64,000 nucleotides of DNA from Strix aluco (lineage: Eukaryota > Chordata > Aves > Strigiformes > Strigidae): contig NC_133931.1 in the NCBI RefSeq assembly GCF_031877795.1, forward strand, positions 24,612,264 to 24,676,263, written 5' to 3'. Below, piece by piece: positions 13,501 through 27,700 of this stretch. The notes under the pieces were generated by a model, which saw only the letters and a list, made by a program, of their open reading frames with translations, had not been told where the DNA came from and did not search any database. The stretch's first letter is position 1. The number at the start of each line of letters is the position of its first letter. Position numbers and translations under genes: made by a program.

Positions 13501-15065
13501 AGCAACGCCTGGTCTTGAATGAAGTTTTTTACTGATGAGTTATCAACAGTCTTCTGCATGTCAAAATTGAATTGTGTGTACATTTAAGCAGGGTAAAAGC
13601 AGACCAGCTGGATACTTAGTTTACTTGTTGCCTACTACCTGTAGTTCAAGAAGGCAGTTGTTGCTGTTCTTTGATTGTGAGTTGTTATCCTGCCTTGTCA
13701 GTGCAGGACCCTGAAATTACCATTTCTGAGCTTAGTGTTAACTCTCACTAGTAAAACTTTCATTTAATTATGCAAATTCCTTGAAAGTGTTCAAAGTCAG
13801 GTTGGACGGGGCTTTGAGCAACCTGATGTAGTGGAAGATGTTCTTGCCCATGGTGGGGGGGATGGGTTGGACTAGATTATCTTTAAAGGTTCCTTCCAGC
13901 CTGAACTATTCTATGATTCTAGAAATTCAGCTCTTATATCTTTACCTCTCTTTGCCTCCCCCTGCCCCCATTCTTTTAATATCCTTGAGTGCCAGGCCTA
14001 ACTGGGAACAGAGGAATAGGTCAAGGGCCTATTTTTCCTCTGCCTTTCTTTGATATGAGTAAGGCTGGCCCCCTGCTGACTTTATGCAAATCTGGGATGC
14101 TTGCTTCTGACTCGTTTGGCAGGGGCCTGTTTCTCCCCCTTGCTCTTTCTGTGAAAGAGCCCTCTTCCACTCCCTAGTGTTCGCAATTGGATGATCACCA
14201 TTCTGATTTAATCTTTCTTTTTCAGCCAAGTTGGTGTTAAGGCCATGCAGTGTCAGCAGAGTGCAAATTATCACTGGCCACTAGACCATAATTGTGGCTG
14301 GCTTCTTGATGATGAATGGTAGCTTGCTGAGATGTTAGAGCAGTCAGTGATGAAAAACAAACAACAAGGGGGAAATGATAGCTGGCACAGAAGACTATTT
14401 GTCTTGTAGCCTTGAACCTGAAACTCTTTCAATGACTGTATTTTATACAGATTACTTTGAACTGTGTTTTATCAAGCAAAGTTAAGTGAATGGTGGATGT
14501 TTCTGTTTAAATTACAGTTTTCAAGACAAACTTCCCAGCCAGAGCAGCCTATCAGGTTGCTGCTTTGCCCAAAGTAAGTGTCACTTTTCTACCTACAAAA
14601 AAATTAGTTTTCTGAAATTCCTTACTTCTGAAGCATTCTGACAGCTTTTCTTATTCCAGAATAGCTTCAAATGCAATTATGTTAATGAAGACTCTTAAGT
14701 ATTTAGTTTTTTTCTAAATATACCAGTCTTATTCCCTCACATGATAAGAGATCTGAATACAAGAGACATTTCTTTACAGTGGAAGATGGCTACAACACTA
14801 GAAATGAAGGGTTGTGATACTTAAGTAAGAGTAAAGTGAATTTTCAATATTACTTAACATTGCTAAATTAGTAATACAACTGTCAAAAGTATAATCTCCC
14901 TTAGATGTCACTCTGTTCTTACAAGGTTGTGTTATACATCCAATTGCATCATAAAATAGATATATCAAATTCCTAATACGTTTCTTCATTGTTTTCTCAC
15001 AGGGTGCTCGAGTTGAGATTGAAGCTATTGCCATTCAGGGACCCCTCCAAGATGCTTCAGCCTGA
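7451..15065 (+). CDS. RIDA: RIDA, reactive intermediate (2-iminobutanoate/2-iminopropanoate) deaminase
   Basis: RIDA belongs to the YjgF/YER057c/UK114 family. It hydrolyses reactive enamine/imine intermediates made by PLP enzymes, giving 2-oxo acids and ammonia. Six coding exons: 7451-7515, 11247-11352, 11914-11968, 12837-12905, 14518-14573 and 15003-15065. All have AG acceptors and GT donors with matching phases, giving 414 nt, or 137 aa plus stop, the length of the human protein. The protein starts MASLVKKIISTAKGP. The family signature spans about residues 104-126 (FPARAAYQVAALPKGARVEI), with the substrate-binding Arg at residue 107. The C-terminus IQGPLQDASA is also typical. The gene converges on ERICH5. 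Confidence 0.97.
7516..11246 (+). other. RIDA intron 1
   Basis: The proximal part is still CpG-rich and includes a run of 14 G at 7735-7748, a possible G-quadruplex or slippage site. The rest is AT-rich with no gene or repeat that I can support. Confidence 0.5.
13781..13920 (+). repeat. CR1 LINE 3' fragment
   Basis: The segment reads like the 3' end of an avian CR1 element: a GTTGGACGGGGCTTTGAGCA block, then a block ending TTCCTTCCAGCCTGAACTAT, then the terminal TTCTATGATTCT. It is truncated at its 5' side, as most CR1 copies are. It lies in RIDA intron 4. Confidence 0.85.
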
Positions 15066-15674
15066 CTATAAATAGAGACTGAATATCTGACCACAGCAGT
15101 TTTAGATTTAATACTTCTCCCTTACATCCTATTCCTACAATTGACTATCAGCAGTTATATACAGTTGAAATCAGTAAACTTACCAAGGAAAGGTGCTTTC
15201 TTCTGGATTGCAGCCTTGGATTCTAAAATATGAGCTTACAGTGAGTTCTCTGCCAGCAAACCCTGAAATCTCTGAGAGTTCTGCTAATATCAGCTGAGCT
15301 TGATTGCAGCACAGGGCCCTTACTTTGTGATGGTGACTTGATATTCTGGTATTAAAGTACATGTTTGGGTAAATGTATGACAGTTATATTATGGGTGATC
15401 TGGACATGGAAAACTGTAATGATTTGTAATAGAAGGTTTTTCGTAACAATTTTAAATAAGAAAAAATGACAGAAATGGGAAAACAGAGCACTTGAATTGG
15501 TTAGTGTACATATTCACTTCTGTGTTTTGGGGAATTTTGCTGGTTTTGTTTCTGAACTGTCTTAAACTCTTTCTTTACAGAACAGATTACTGTTGGGACT
15601 CACATTTTTTCATATGGAAGCAATTGCTTTAGAAAGTTAATCATTTCAGAAAGAAGAAAATTATGCTATTCTAA

Positions 15675-15680
15675 AATAAA
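15675..15680 (+). promoter_or_regulatory. RIDA: RIDA polyadenylation signal
   Basis: AATAAA about 610 bp after the RIDA stop codon, the first canonical signal in a plausible position. A second AATAAA near 15800 may be an alternative. Confidence 0.6.
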
Positions 15681-15699
15681 GTGCTATCTTTATAGATCA

Positions 15700-18600
15700 G
15701 CTGTAAATTAATTTCTACCTGTAATGTTTTTCATAGCATTTCAACTTTGACTATCTTTTGATTTAAAATGAAACACTGAAAAAAATCCTGTTTAATGAGA
15801 ATAAAAATTGCATCTGTAAAACTGTGCTAGTCTATTCTGGGACCAAACTTTTCTCTTCCTGATTATGCTTTGATATTCCATTACAAAAAAGCCCTATCCT
15901 GCTTATTCAATAAGAAATAACTCAAACCAAAATAAGAAGTTTATTATCTATCTTCTAATAGGTAAGGATGAAAATAATCCTCCAAGACAGGAGGCTTTCA
16001 GCTACCATGGCATTACAGTTCTTGGCATTTTTCTCTCTGTCATTAAGGTCCGAAGCATCTGCTTGATGGGGGGATTAAGCAATGCTGAGAAGTCACACTG
16101 GTGATGCTAGTAAGTTAGCCCTCCCTCTGCATTTATCTTCTAACTAAGTCGAAATGGATAGCATGTTTTTAATGAACTAGTTTGAAAGTCAGCTATCTCA
16201 TGGTAGAGTTGATTCCCTGTCCTCCCCACAGCCATATGACTAAGCACAATGTTGGTTTATTTGGGGGAAAATGAGCAGAAATCCTTTTCTGTTGTAGTCT
16301 GTCCACCTCAACGTCTTTGTTTTGCTCACTTCTGTGAGGATGGCCATCCAGTTGCATATGGGATGCCGCTGCCACTGTATTTTCACTTTCTTTGTGTGGA
16401 AAGCAAAAATAGCTATATACAGCCACTTGGAGAATGTGCAGTTTCAGTGGTAGAAACACGTACCTGCTTTACCAAATGTACCGTGAGAGGGAGTGCTGTA
16501 GGCTGCTCCTTCCAGAGGCTGCTGATTGTATGCCAGAGTGCGTGACTGAGTGCTTTAGAAGCTATTTCTAGTCCCATCTCAAGTGACCAGAGTCACTCAA
16601 TTTTGGTAATCCCCAAAAGCAGCAGTATAGCAAGGAGAGGACATAACACTGGTTTGCCACAAGTCAAGTCACAATACTGTGGGTTCAGCTCAAATCCAAA
16701 CTTCAGTTCTCCTGCGCGTGTATCATCTGTCTTCTGTGTATAATGCCTACTGATGATCATCTCACATGGTTTTAATCCGTTAATGAGTTTCCTATGGTAA
16801 GCATGCAAGAAAAATCCAATCTGGCAGCACCATGTTGCTGTCTGCCTTTCCACGGCACACGCGGATAACTGCCGTGTCTGAAAATCCCCCTGCGTTCAAT
16901 AATGCCACAGCCATGCTGTGTGAATCATCTTCCATCCCTGGATAAACTGTAAGTGTTCCACCTGTGGTTTCTTACCTTCTTGCTTGTAAGATGTGCTTTC
17001 CAGCTCTCGTACTTCAGTTGCACTATTGCAGTAATGTATTTAATATTTTTCAGGCACTCCTGGTGTCACTTTAGCATATCCCAGAAAAGCAGTTAGAAAG
17101 CTGTGAGAACAGTCAACCCTACTTACCCCTTCTAGACATGGTGTGAAATGGCCATTTCTCCTGATTTTTACTGAGCTTGTAAATTGTCTTTTTTCTATAC
17201 AGGTTAATAATGAGACTGTGACAGCAAGTATGTAAGATGTGTGGGTGTTTTACAATATTATATTGCTTTCCCTTGACAAAATTGGAGATATTTATTTTTA
17301 TTAGAAGCAAGATAATGCTTTTAGTATTTCAAACTAAAGTTCCAAGCAACAGCCTTTGAAAAGTACCTGCATATAAATTCCTACACATAAACTTTATTAG
17401 TCTTGGCTTGTGCTCTTGTTCTCTCTCTTTGGCTATACCGTTAATGTGTATGCTCTACAGCTCTAACTCAAGAAGGAATCCCACCTAAGAAAAAACATGA
17501 CCAGGCTTGTTAAGGAGCTAGTACTAACATGAATATGACTTTCTAGGAAATGTAGAGCAAATGTTGCTTCACTTTGTCAGTTAAGAATAATAAATGTAAT
17601 CGATGGGGTTAATTTGAACAGATTCCCAATTTATGTTTCTCTGTTACAGCTTTGCTCACATATAATTACTTTGAAATACATTTAACTTATTTGTAGCAGA
17701 TTTAGTTGAAGTTCACCTTCAGCAGATTTCAGCAGTGTTGAACAGGAGCCAAGTTCAGCCTTGTAGAATCACTATGGTTGTCTCTTACCTCCACTCCCTT
17801 ACTTGTGCTATGCTGCCTCTTTGCCAACCTTGAACCTAACACTAGATGGCAGTTTCAATTTTTTTTTCTTTGGGCTGGTTTGCCCGTTTGCTGATGTAAG
17901 TCTTTTATAGAACTCCTTTGCGTGTCTTCACTGGTACAAAAGGGTGTGAATATACCATTGCTTTCCGCAGTAAGGTACAGGCTGAGACTGAAATGTAAGT
18001 GAAGCAACCGAAAAAAATGCATGCTGGAATGCAGCTAACAAGACGCAACCCAGTAATGCCATTAAAAATGTTTGTACCAGTAAGTAGGTGCCACTCTAAA
18101 AAAAGTCAGGAACTAAAATCCACTTTTAGCTCTATGATTCTTTACCTTTTAGCTGGAGACCAGTTGCACAGTTTCTTGAATGCCTCAGGCCTACATATGT
18201 GTTCTTCAGGTACAGGAATTCTAGAATGACTGAAATAAACTCCCTTATTTACAGCTATAACATAGCAGTTCTTAACATAAACAATAAGCCTTCCATAGAG
18301 ATGTTTAAAACTTTTATTTTTTTAAGCAGTTATATTATTTAATTATATTCTTTTAAGACAAAAAGAATAAGTCCCACAATTCTCCAGTATGAAAAGCAAG
18401 TATTGTGCATATCTCATAGGTCTTAGTTCAGCAAAGTACACAAACACTTAAGAAGTCCTGTTTTAAGTAAGTTAAACTTAGTTAAACTTAGCTTTTTTGT
18501 TTGCTAGACTGAGCCACTAACATGCAAAATATGAAGTTGCAATTCAGCTTGTGGCAAACTAATTTCACCATTTAAAATGTTTCAATCACATGTAACTTAA

Positions 18601-21600
18601 AAAAACAACAAAACAGGTCCTGTATTTCTGTGAAAATAAAACAATACTTAAATTTGCATGTTATACCAGGTATTTCTTTTAGTAGTTATTTTTTCTCCAA
18701 ATGATTATATTCTATATGGATTAAACAATGCAAATATAAAGCTCAGTACTTAATTTTAATAAAACTCTATTTTCTGTTAAAACATATAACCAAAGTTAAA
18801 CTGACCTAATCATCTTCTACAAGCACCTTGTTCTTGCTGCAGTTTTTACCTGAAAGCAATTCCTCATTGAGCAAAAGAGCCAACCCTAGCCAGCCAGACT
18901 GCCAACTATCTTCTGGACTCCTAACATGCTTATGTGTCTGCATAGAGATGACAGGGTGCAAATTTAACCTCTTCTAGGGCTGTGTTTATTGGTAATTGAA
19001 ACAAAATTCCTACCAGAACTTTTTTGTTAGCTTGGAAATTGTTTGTTCCTTCAACTGTCCTGCCCAGCACACCCTGCAGCCTGAAATGATTACTTCTACC
19101 TTGCATGAAGTTAAGAGCTGAAGATTGTCTAGCTTTTTTAAACAGTTCTGAAGATGGGTTTGTGTTTTCACTATGGTTAAAAAAAAAAAAAAACCAAAAG
19201 GCACACTAGGGTATTTTGCCCTATCTCTGGAGGTTTATCTTGTAAATAAAGACATTGGAGCATATCTTCTCAGCCTTAACAAGAGAAAGCTCTCTAAACC
19301 ACAGATCGATTTCTGCCCTTGGCAATCTCTGTGATATCCCAGGTTTGCAGAGGCAAATAATTGCACGTATTTTGGCCCTTTATGCATAGTGTATGCTTTG
19401 GTAGCTTACAGACCCTGAACACTAGACCCCAATGTATTTCTCAAGTTAGGGATATCTTATTTCTCAAGGGAGGGATGTTCACCATACATCTAGCAGTCAC
19501 ATTCTGATCTTGTGGTAATTCAGGTAATTTAACATTTCATGTTTAACCCAGTGTCAAGCATATTTCATCTTTTAGAAAGGAAAAGGAAAATCATCTGTTG
19601 TAATTATAGAATGTGTAAGGACCGAAGATGACTGAGAAGGGCTGATACCGTTGAGTCACTGACTGGCTCATCTTCCTTTTGTTTCCATTAGCATTGTTTA
19701 ATGGCCTGAAAAAATTGAACGGTGAGGTAAGAACGTATATTGTCACCTGTCTTCCTTATAACAATTGTGGTAGACAGAGTGACTCTGAGGTGAGCAGGTT
19801 GACTCCTTTGTATCTTCGTATTTTATTTCCAAGTGCAGCCTCCTCTGTTGCTGTTAATACTACTTATTATAGCCTCTTGGTTTACGCTTTAAAATTGCTT
19901 AATATACCTGGTCAAACTGCAACTCATGATCTGACACATAACTTGCAAGTAGTCAGCATGGCTCCCCCACCGATTTAATCTCCTGTGTTTGGGAGCAGGG
20001 CTGTGCTTGCACAGGTGCTGGTGGCTAAACCAGATTCCCAGCTTGAAGGAAGAAACCAGCCATGAGATGCAGCTGAAGGTGGAAGTTCTTGGGGCATCCT
20101 GGGCCCTGGCTGTAGGCCCAGTCCAGTCCTGTATCGCCCTGGGGAGTTCCCATCCTGCTCAGTACCTGTACCCCCACTTCTCAGCTCTCCAAAGTGCATG
20201 GTATGTCTGTCATGGAGTGATTTGGGTATGTGGACAAAATGTTTGACTAGCTCTGGATTTCTAATTCCCACTTTAATGTCAATAGACTTTTAATAGAACT
20301 AGCTGCTCTTTTTAACTACTCTATTACAGAAGGCTAGTAAAAATAAAAATTGAAACTCTGCAACATCCACCTAGCAAAAAATCCCTAAAAACCAAAAAAG
20401 AAAGTATGCATTTTGATTCTAAAAGTTTGTGATGTTGCCTACAGCAAGTTGACATTAAATGAAGCTGACAAGTTCATAAGAATGCTGATAAGCAGAAAAC
20501 CTTAGATTTAGTGATATAGCCGAGGAATATCAAGTTACACAAAAAGCTGATAGGCCAAGGATATCAATTAGATTATTTAACACAAAGTCAGCTGGACTCA
20601 GATGTGCACAAAATTTAGCTCTTAGAGGGGATTTGTATAATTTCCTGGTGACAGTAAACATTTTTGTGAAGTCCTTTTGTACAACAAAACTAATAAAATA
20701 GCAACATGTGTGTGCCCTTTTTAGATGACTGACTTCTCCATATTCTACCCCCTTATGCCAGAGAATCCTGTAAACACAGTCCCCAACAATATATAATATA
20801 TAGTCCCTTTGCAACATTCACTATCAGAACGAATTACTACTCTCTATCTGATCCATAACACCAATTATATTCAGGGCCCATTTTCACAGGAAATTTGTTT
20901 GAAAGCTTTTCCATTCAGCCTTAGCTCCAAAATGTTTATTTAGCATTCTGGAAAATAACCCAGACAGTCTCTGACAGCACACTTCTCCTGGAGGACAGCA
21001 CTACAGGGAAATATAATAGATGGCCTCTCCTTTGGGAACAGGCTTATGTATGTCTCTGGTTAGAAACCTATTTTAGAACCCACAAATGCATATGACACAG
21101 CTAAAGACAGGTTATTAATCACCATGAATGTTAACACCTGTGAGGTTATCTTTATAGTTTAAGTGTGCTAGGATTTATAAGACTAAAACATCCTACTCAT
21201 AGTTAAAAATGCCCTCTTTGTTTTTTGCAGAAGTCATCACATATATTGCACTACTAGCCTTTCAATAAATTTATGTTTAAAAATGGAGAGTGAGCAGCAG
21301 ACATGCACTTGGGTCCTGGACATTGCACCCTGTATATCTTCCATTTTCTGGAAAACTAACTTCTGCATTTAGTTACAGCCTGGTAAATGGGCACTTTCAT
21401 CTTCCAGTCCTCTACATGCTATACACTTCAGCAGCTCCATACACTGGTAGTCCAGGCACTCAGAGAAATTGCCTGCATACTACCCTTAAAAAAAAAAAAA
21501 AAGCTACACTGTATTCTTTATCCTATATAATGCTGGTTGAAGGTTTCAAAGGTTTGAAGTTATCTGAAGCTGGAAAAAAATCCTGATTGAAATCTGAATG

Positions 21601-24447
21601 ATTATACTCCTGTTGGAAAACCACCCTGCTGTGCTAGCCGTGTACAGAAGGCACTCTGTGGCAGGGAGGTGAAAATTCAGGTATTTCAAACACTTGAAGT
21701 CTTGGCAGCTTGACTTCAAAATACAGAAAACTTTTTCTGATGCCTCTTATTCATGTCTGTGGCTTGTGGCTCAATCCATAAAAGTTCTTCTGTTTTCCCA
21801 ACCCAATAAAATTTAAAAATGTTCATGTGGACAGAAGAGCAGGCCCAGAAGAGGATGTTCATAGAGACATAACTTCTATTCCTTGTTATTAGCTGTCTCT
21901 GAAACACATGGAAAAAAATAATTTAACAATTAATTGAAGGTACAACTTGATATTCATCAAATCTTACAGGAATTCAAAGGGAATGTTCCCTGGAAGCATC
22001 ACAGGATGAAGGGGGTATCTCCCAGATCTGTAAGGAGGTTCTGTGTGGACCTGAAACAGCCCCAAGCAGCCACTGGCTCTGCTTCCTCTTCTCTCAGGCC
22101 ATTCATATACAGTCTTCCTCTTACATACATTAACATCACCTATGTGAAATCCTGTTATGCTGCAACAGTGTTACGCTCCTCCCCACCCTGCTGCCTTTTC
22201 TCTTAACAACTTTTGAAATCATTAGATAATTTCAGTCATATTTGACACAGAGGCAAAGAGCTCATAGACATTAAATCTTAAATAAGGACAAGATACAAAG
22301 GGTGTAAATTCAAGTACAGGATATTACATTTAAATGTAAGAAAACCTTTTTTTTCACTCAGTAAATACAGCCATGAACCTCACTGGCTTCCTTGATAGCC
22401 TAAAGATGGTGCCCAAGAGAATGATTGGCAGAAATCATAATGTCAGACCATGCAGCTCAAAGTACTTCTTTCTGAGCCAGAAGACCCTGCAAAGACAGGT
22501 TGGGAACATGAGAACATGGGACTTCCTTGTAGTGAATGGTGGTATTCCACAAGGCTGGGTAGGGAACACAGGGAAGCTGGGAACTTTGCATGGGAATGCA
22601 GGTGACAGGAGAGAGCCATCCAACTGCAGTGACTCTCTGTGACAGAGTCTGACACAAACATTGCTAATACAATGTGAAAAAAAAATCCATTTAGTGGTTT
22701 TGAATTCAACATACTTGGTGTGTCACTGAGCATTCCCTTGGTCAGAGATGGACCTCAGTTACCTTTAGAGCAGTATTTATTTTGCACTAGGATCAGCTCA
22801 TATCCTCTTAGTCGTATCCTCTCAGAGGCAAAGGCTCTGAATGTTTTTGATCTCTCTCAAAGTAAGAATTTTTCCATTCCCTTTAGGAATCTTGCTTCCC
22901 TGCCCAGAATCTTGTTTTAGTTCTTCAATATCCTTTCAAGATGGAAGAACTGCTCCCTTACACAACAGCATCCCAGATTTAAATGCTCACTGTTTCATTC
23001 TTAACATTGTTTGCTCTTCTTGCCCACAGCTGTTCTCTGAGCTGTCTCCATCGGTACCCTCCTATCATCTGAAATGCATTACAGACATAGAAGTAGGGCT
23101 GCTCTTTCTGCTTCCTTACAAAACTGTTGGGGAGAATAATGTCAAGGCAGGTAAATGGAGAAAGTATTTCAATAAAGCTGCAATCATCACATGAGGAAAT
23201 CTCTTACTCTTTAGGTGCAGTGTGGTGTTCTTTGGGGTTTCCCAGAAGCAAGCTGTGCTTTGCTGAACTCACAGCACAGACAGATAGTTCTTTGCAAAAG
23301 CATAGGGGGAACACATTAAAAACAAGTTGAGTGAATAAACTTTTTTGGACTTCATAGGTAAAGGTGTATGGCATAGGTTTAACGATCCTCCAAAAGCACA
23401 GTTGCCAGAGACCAACAATAGCTTGTCTTCACAGGCTAGCTTAAAAAGTAACAATATAAAGGTGATCAACTGTTACATGGATGAGAATTAAAGGAAGGTG
23501 AGTGCTTTCTTTTTTGATCGCTGCTTATCTAACTCTACTTGAGTAACCACAAGGTCATAAAGGCACATATGTCTTGACCAAACTGCTTGACCACCACCAC
23601 TGCTCTTCCAGGCTGCAGTGCTCACGCTGCAAACCATTTTCCTTAATCCTGTAGCACAGGTGGGACATGCTGGCTGCTGGCTTGCTGCTGCCAGCTCAAA
23701 GGCCAGAGCACATACTAGTGCTGGGAAGGAACCAAAGACCTCTCATCCCAGGTGCAAGAGGTTCATTTGGAAGTCATGAAAGGTGCTGGCGTAAGATATC
23801 TCCCACTCTTCCTGCTGAAGCTGTCCTCTTCTGAATTACAGAAATACTAGCCCAGAGAGATTTTGAGCATGGCTATGTAGGCCAATGGTTAGGAGGGAGG
23901 GGACAGGGGAAAAGTAGTTTCAGTCATTGCAGTAACGTTCACTGGTGGGAAGGGAGGAGGCATCTGCATTGCCTGCTCATCCTTTTCCACCTTGCGGCAA
24001 TACTATGGGGTAACCACTGCCTTCTGAGGCATGCAAATACCTTATGTGATGGACTCAAAATAAACGAGTGTGGGATTCTTAGCGAATGTGGAGGAAGAAG
24101 AAATAACTTTTGTGGAAAGACCATGATGACAGAATTGCGAACAGAATTTCCAAGTCTGCTAGAAGGACAGTCCTATCCCCTCAAATTCTTCTCTTCACTG
24201 GTGTGATGATTTTCCAAAGGCACTTTATTTGGCTTGTGATTTTTCCTTCCCACCATGTGACTGCATTTGCTGCACAATGTGCTTTCATCCCAGCACCACA
24301 CTGCTGATTTCAGCTGATAAGCAGAACGAGGGGATCTAAAATGACTGTCTGGCATAGAATGGAAATCACAAAGCAGCATTAAGGCATTATCTCATAAAAA
24401 CAAGCCTGCAAATAATAATGAGCAGAGTCATGATTTTAACATAGGTT
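15700..24447. other. Intergenic region between RIDA and ERICH5 3' ends
   Basis: AT-rich sequence with short homopolymer runs (for example A runs near 19180 and 21490). I see no exon set, RNA gene or complete repeat. Open frames are short and lack domains. Confidence 0.5.
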
Positions 24448-24453
24448 TTTATT
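24448..24453 (-). promoter_or_regulatory. ERICH5: Candidate ERICH5 polyadenylation signal
   Basis: AATAAA on the minus strand, about 255 bp past the ERICH5 stop codon. Confidence 0.4.
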
Positions 24454-24708
24454 TTCCAAGACTGCATGTTACAGTCTAGCATTCTCCCCAAAGAGGGATA
24501 ATTTATCACCAGTAGGACTCAAGTATTAATATAAAGACAACCCATGTAAAAAGAATGACTTCTAATTGATTGCTTTGAAAAATATCTCTTAATGTAAACG
24601 AAAATATTTATGGCGCTCTCTCTTGTGTGAAAATGCAGAAAGCAGCTGTATGCCAGCAGGGGGATGACAAGATGTGCTCATTAAGGACCGCACAGTCTTT
24701 TCTGTCTC

Positions 24709-27700
24709 CTAAACAATAACCCGTGTGGTCCTTCCCTCCTCTGTCAACATACCTATCTCTGTCGCTGCTGCACTATCCACAGCTTCTCCTGTTTCCTCTT
24801 CTTTTGTTTCAGGCCCTCCACTTACTATCTCACTGAGCAGCTCAGTTTCCACCTCTTCTCCCGTCTCACCTGGGAATGGTAACCATGGAGATCAAATTAG
24901 GATCCACTGAGAAAAGCACCAAGTGCCCCAGCTCTTTTCTGTAAACCTGATTCTGCTTTGTCAGCTCTCCAATGCCCCTTACCAAGGTACCCCCGAATGA
25001 ATCCATAGGGAACAAACAGGATGCTCCCAATTAACTTTCCATCATCCAGCTACACGTGTGCCTCATGCCCGTGAAGTTCTCCTGATGCTTTCACAAAATC
25101 CTCTTGATGCTCTATTCAACACACATCATGAGTACTATTCCTGTTCAAATTATTTTTCCTGGATTTTATTTTTTATATGTGCAGTTTTATTTGCATTTGG
25201 AACAAAACAGAAATAGAAAACATGGTAACATGCCAGTCTGGCTGAAACTGTGCTTTCCCTGGGAAGCTGCCACCTAATTAATTTACTCACACAGCTACCG
25301 AAGAATAAAGGAAAGCAAAACAAATGCTAAGTATCATATGCACCACAGCATAAAAATGGAAGGTCCCTTCTTCATCACATGCCTCAGGGAAAGATAATGC
25401 ACACAAGCTAAGATATTACTTCTAGCTTGGAACAAACAGGAGCAAAACTCTTCTTCCCAAAAGCCTTGTTCACTTGCCCTGCAAGCAGCATCAATTGCTT
25501 GGTGGTCAAAGCCCTGTAACTGCTCTTCAGGCAAATGGTCAGCTGTAAATGTGTTTCCATGGGCATGAGGTCGTACCACAGTGTTCAGGCATACTGCTGC
25601 CTCCAGCACTGTGCCCTGAAGCTTAGAAAGAGTGATTAATGAAACTGGAGTTTCCAGCTGGGCAAGACTACATGTTTTACAGGTGAGCATCCGGTCATTT
25701 ACTGCTTACATAAAATGAGACTTTATTCCAAAGGATAGATGCCCACTTTATGTAGAAGAAACCTCAAAATTCCTTTGTGAAGAGACACAGGAGAGGACAA
25801 GCCAACCACCATGCTCAGCTACTGGAATGCAAAGAGTCAGATTTATATAGCCAGCTCAGAGACGTGCACTGCAAAGCCGCAGGGTTAGCGGTAGTGCGTG
25901 TAACTGGGTCTGGGCTTCGCACAGATCAGTCCTTCTCCTGCATCTTGCACTTCTTCAAGGCAAATGTGGAGTGAGGAAGGTTGTTGATACCACATTTCCC
26001 TGCAGAGAAATACTTCTCATGTACTTTACCTGCTTATTCCCTGAAGAAATGCTCCCCCAGGAAGTATCTGATTCCTCACCGAGCTGCTTTGTACCATTTA
26101 GGAGAAATCCGATTCCTTCTGTGAAGTGTTCACCTTCTGCATATGCAGCACATGGGAGACACACATCCTCTGGGCACTAACCCAAAGATAAGCAGAGCCT
26201 GCAATCTCTGGGAATGAGCACACCTCCAGCTAAAAGTCCCTCTCACAGCAGGTGGGAATACCTGCTGTCTCAGCCACAGCTGCTTCCTCACCTAGCCTTT
26301 CTCCCCAGCTAGTCATCTCCAAACATTTCTGGAAAGCCCAGCCCTATGTCCCTCCACTGCTACTTCTATTCTGCTCATGTAGTGGCCAAGCTTTGAGGAC
26401 AGACTGGGTATGCCAAGGGTGCATCAAAGAAATGCTTTTTCTTCTACATTCTGGCACGCACTCTCCAACTTCATGTGCACGGGGACAGTTGCTTTATAAT
26501 TAATACATGTGACTAAGTAATAGAGCCTTTGGTCTCCGCAAATATTAAGGGATGTGTCTGAACCACATAGAAACACAACGTTTTAAATGAGGGGTATGCT
26601 GGTGTATTTTACCTGCTAAGAACAAAAAGGACATGAAATGAAATAGCAGAGATAATGACTGGAAATGTTGATTAAATTTATTACAGCTTGGACTTGTGAG
26701 TCTGAGGCTTCCCCAGCCACGTTCTTCTATGCCCCACATTGTACAGACTCCCCGGACCAAATTCTGGCTCCAGAAGCTCACATGAGGCTTTCAGTAAAGT
26801 CAGAAGGACCCACGCACAAGTCCCTGGAGGGAGAATTTGGTCTCCTGAATTTATGAAAGCACAAATATTACCCTCAATGAGGTGGTCCTCTTCAGTAATA
26901 TGTACTTTCTTGATGATTTCCACTGCAGAGCTGTCACTGCCCTCTACCAGCCCACTGTCCTCTGCTGGTGCTGGTGATGGCACCCCACCATCTTCTCCCA
27001 GTGCTGGAGGTGAAGGCCCATTGCTCTCCTCTCGCCACGCAGATGGCAGCTCAGAGCTCTCCTCCGCTCCTGCAGGCAGGGGCTCGGTGCCCTCTGGTTC
27101 CTCCCTTCTACTGACCAAATCGATCTTCCCCTCTACGGCCAGAATCACGTCTCCAGCCTCCTCTCCTGCTGGATGCTTGCTGGGGTTTGTCTCCTCAGGG
27201 GCAAGACTCACATCCTCCGCTGGGTCCAACTGTGTTTGGTCAGCTATGGTTTCATGATTGTCTGCAGTCAGGGTGTTTTCACCTGATGATGCTTTTAGTT
27301 ATGGCAGGACAAGGAAAGAAAAAAGAGAATTACAGATACTTGGTGAGCAGGCATGTAATCTCGATGAGCACAAGCACTACCTGCCAAAGAGCTCCCACCT
27401 GGCTATGGACAATACTCCTTCACAGGTCTGCTGCTCTTACACATATCCAGCAGAGGATGGTGCTGCTCTTGCATAAAAAAAAGTTTTGGCTTGATGCACA
27501 TCATGTATTTTTATATGAAGAGAGCTGACCGTTTACAGGCCAATGTCCTATTACGGTTTGCCTTATGGATCTGAAGTGTGCAGACGGTTTGCTGGTGATG
27601 GGACGCTATGCAAGGAAGCCCCTTTCCTGCCCCAAACCATGCACAGAACCAACGTACTGAGCGGGAGGGAGCTGCTGCCCTGGGTTGCATGTGGGAAACT

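Noticed and set aside
26739-27257. 172-codon plus-strand frame opposite ERICH5 exon 2
   Set aside because: Shadow of the Glu/Pro/Ser-rich ERICH5 exon, which joins in phase to its other exons on the minus strand.
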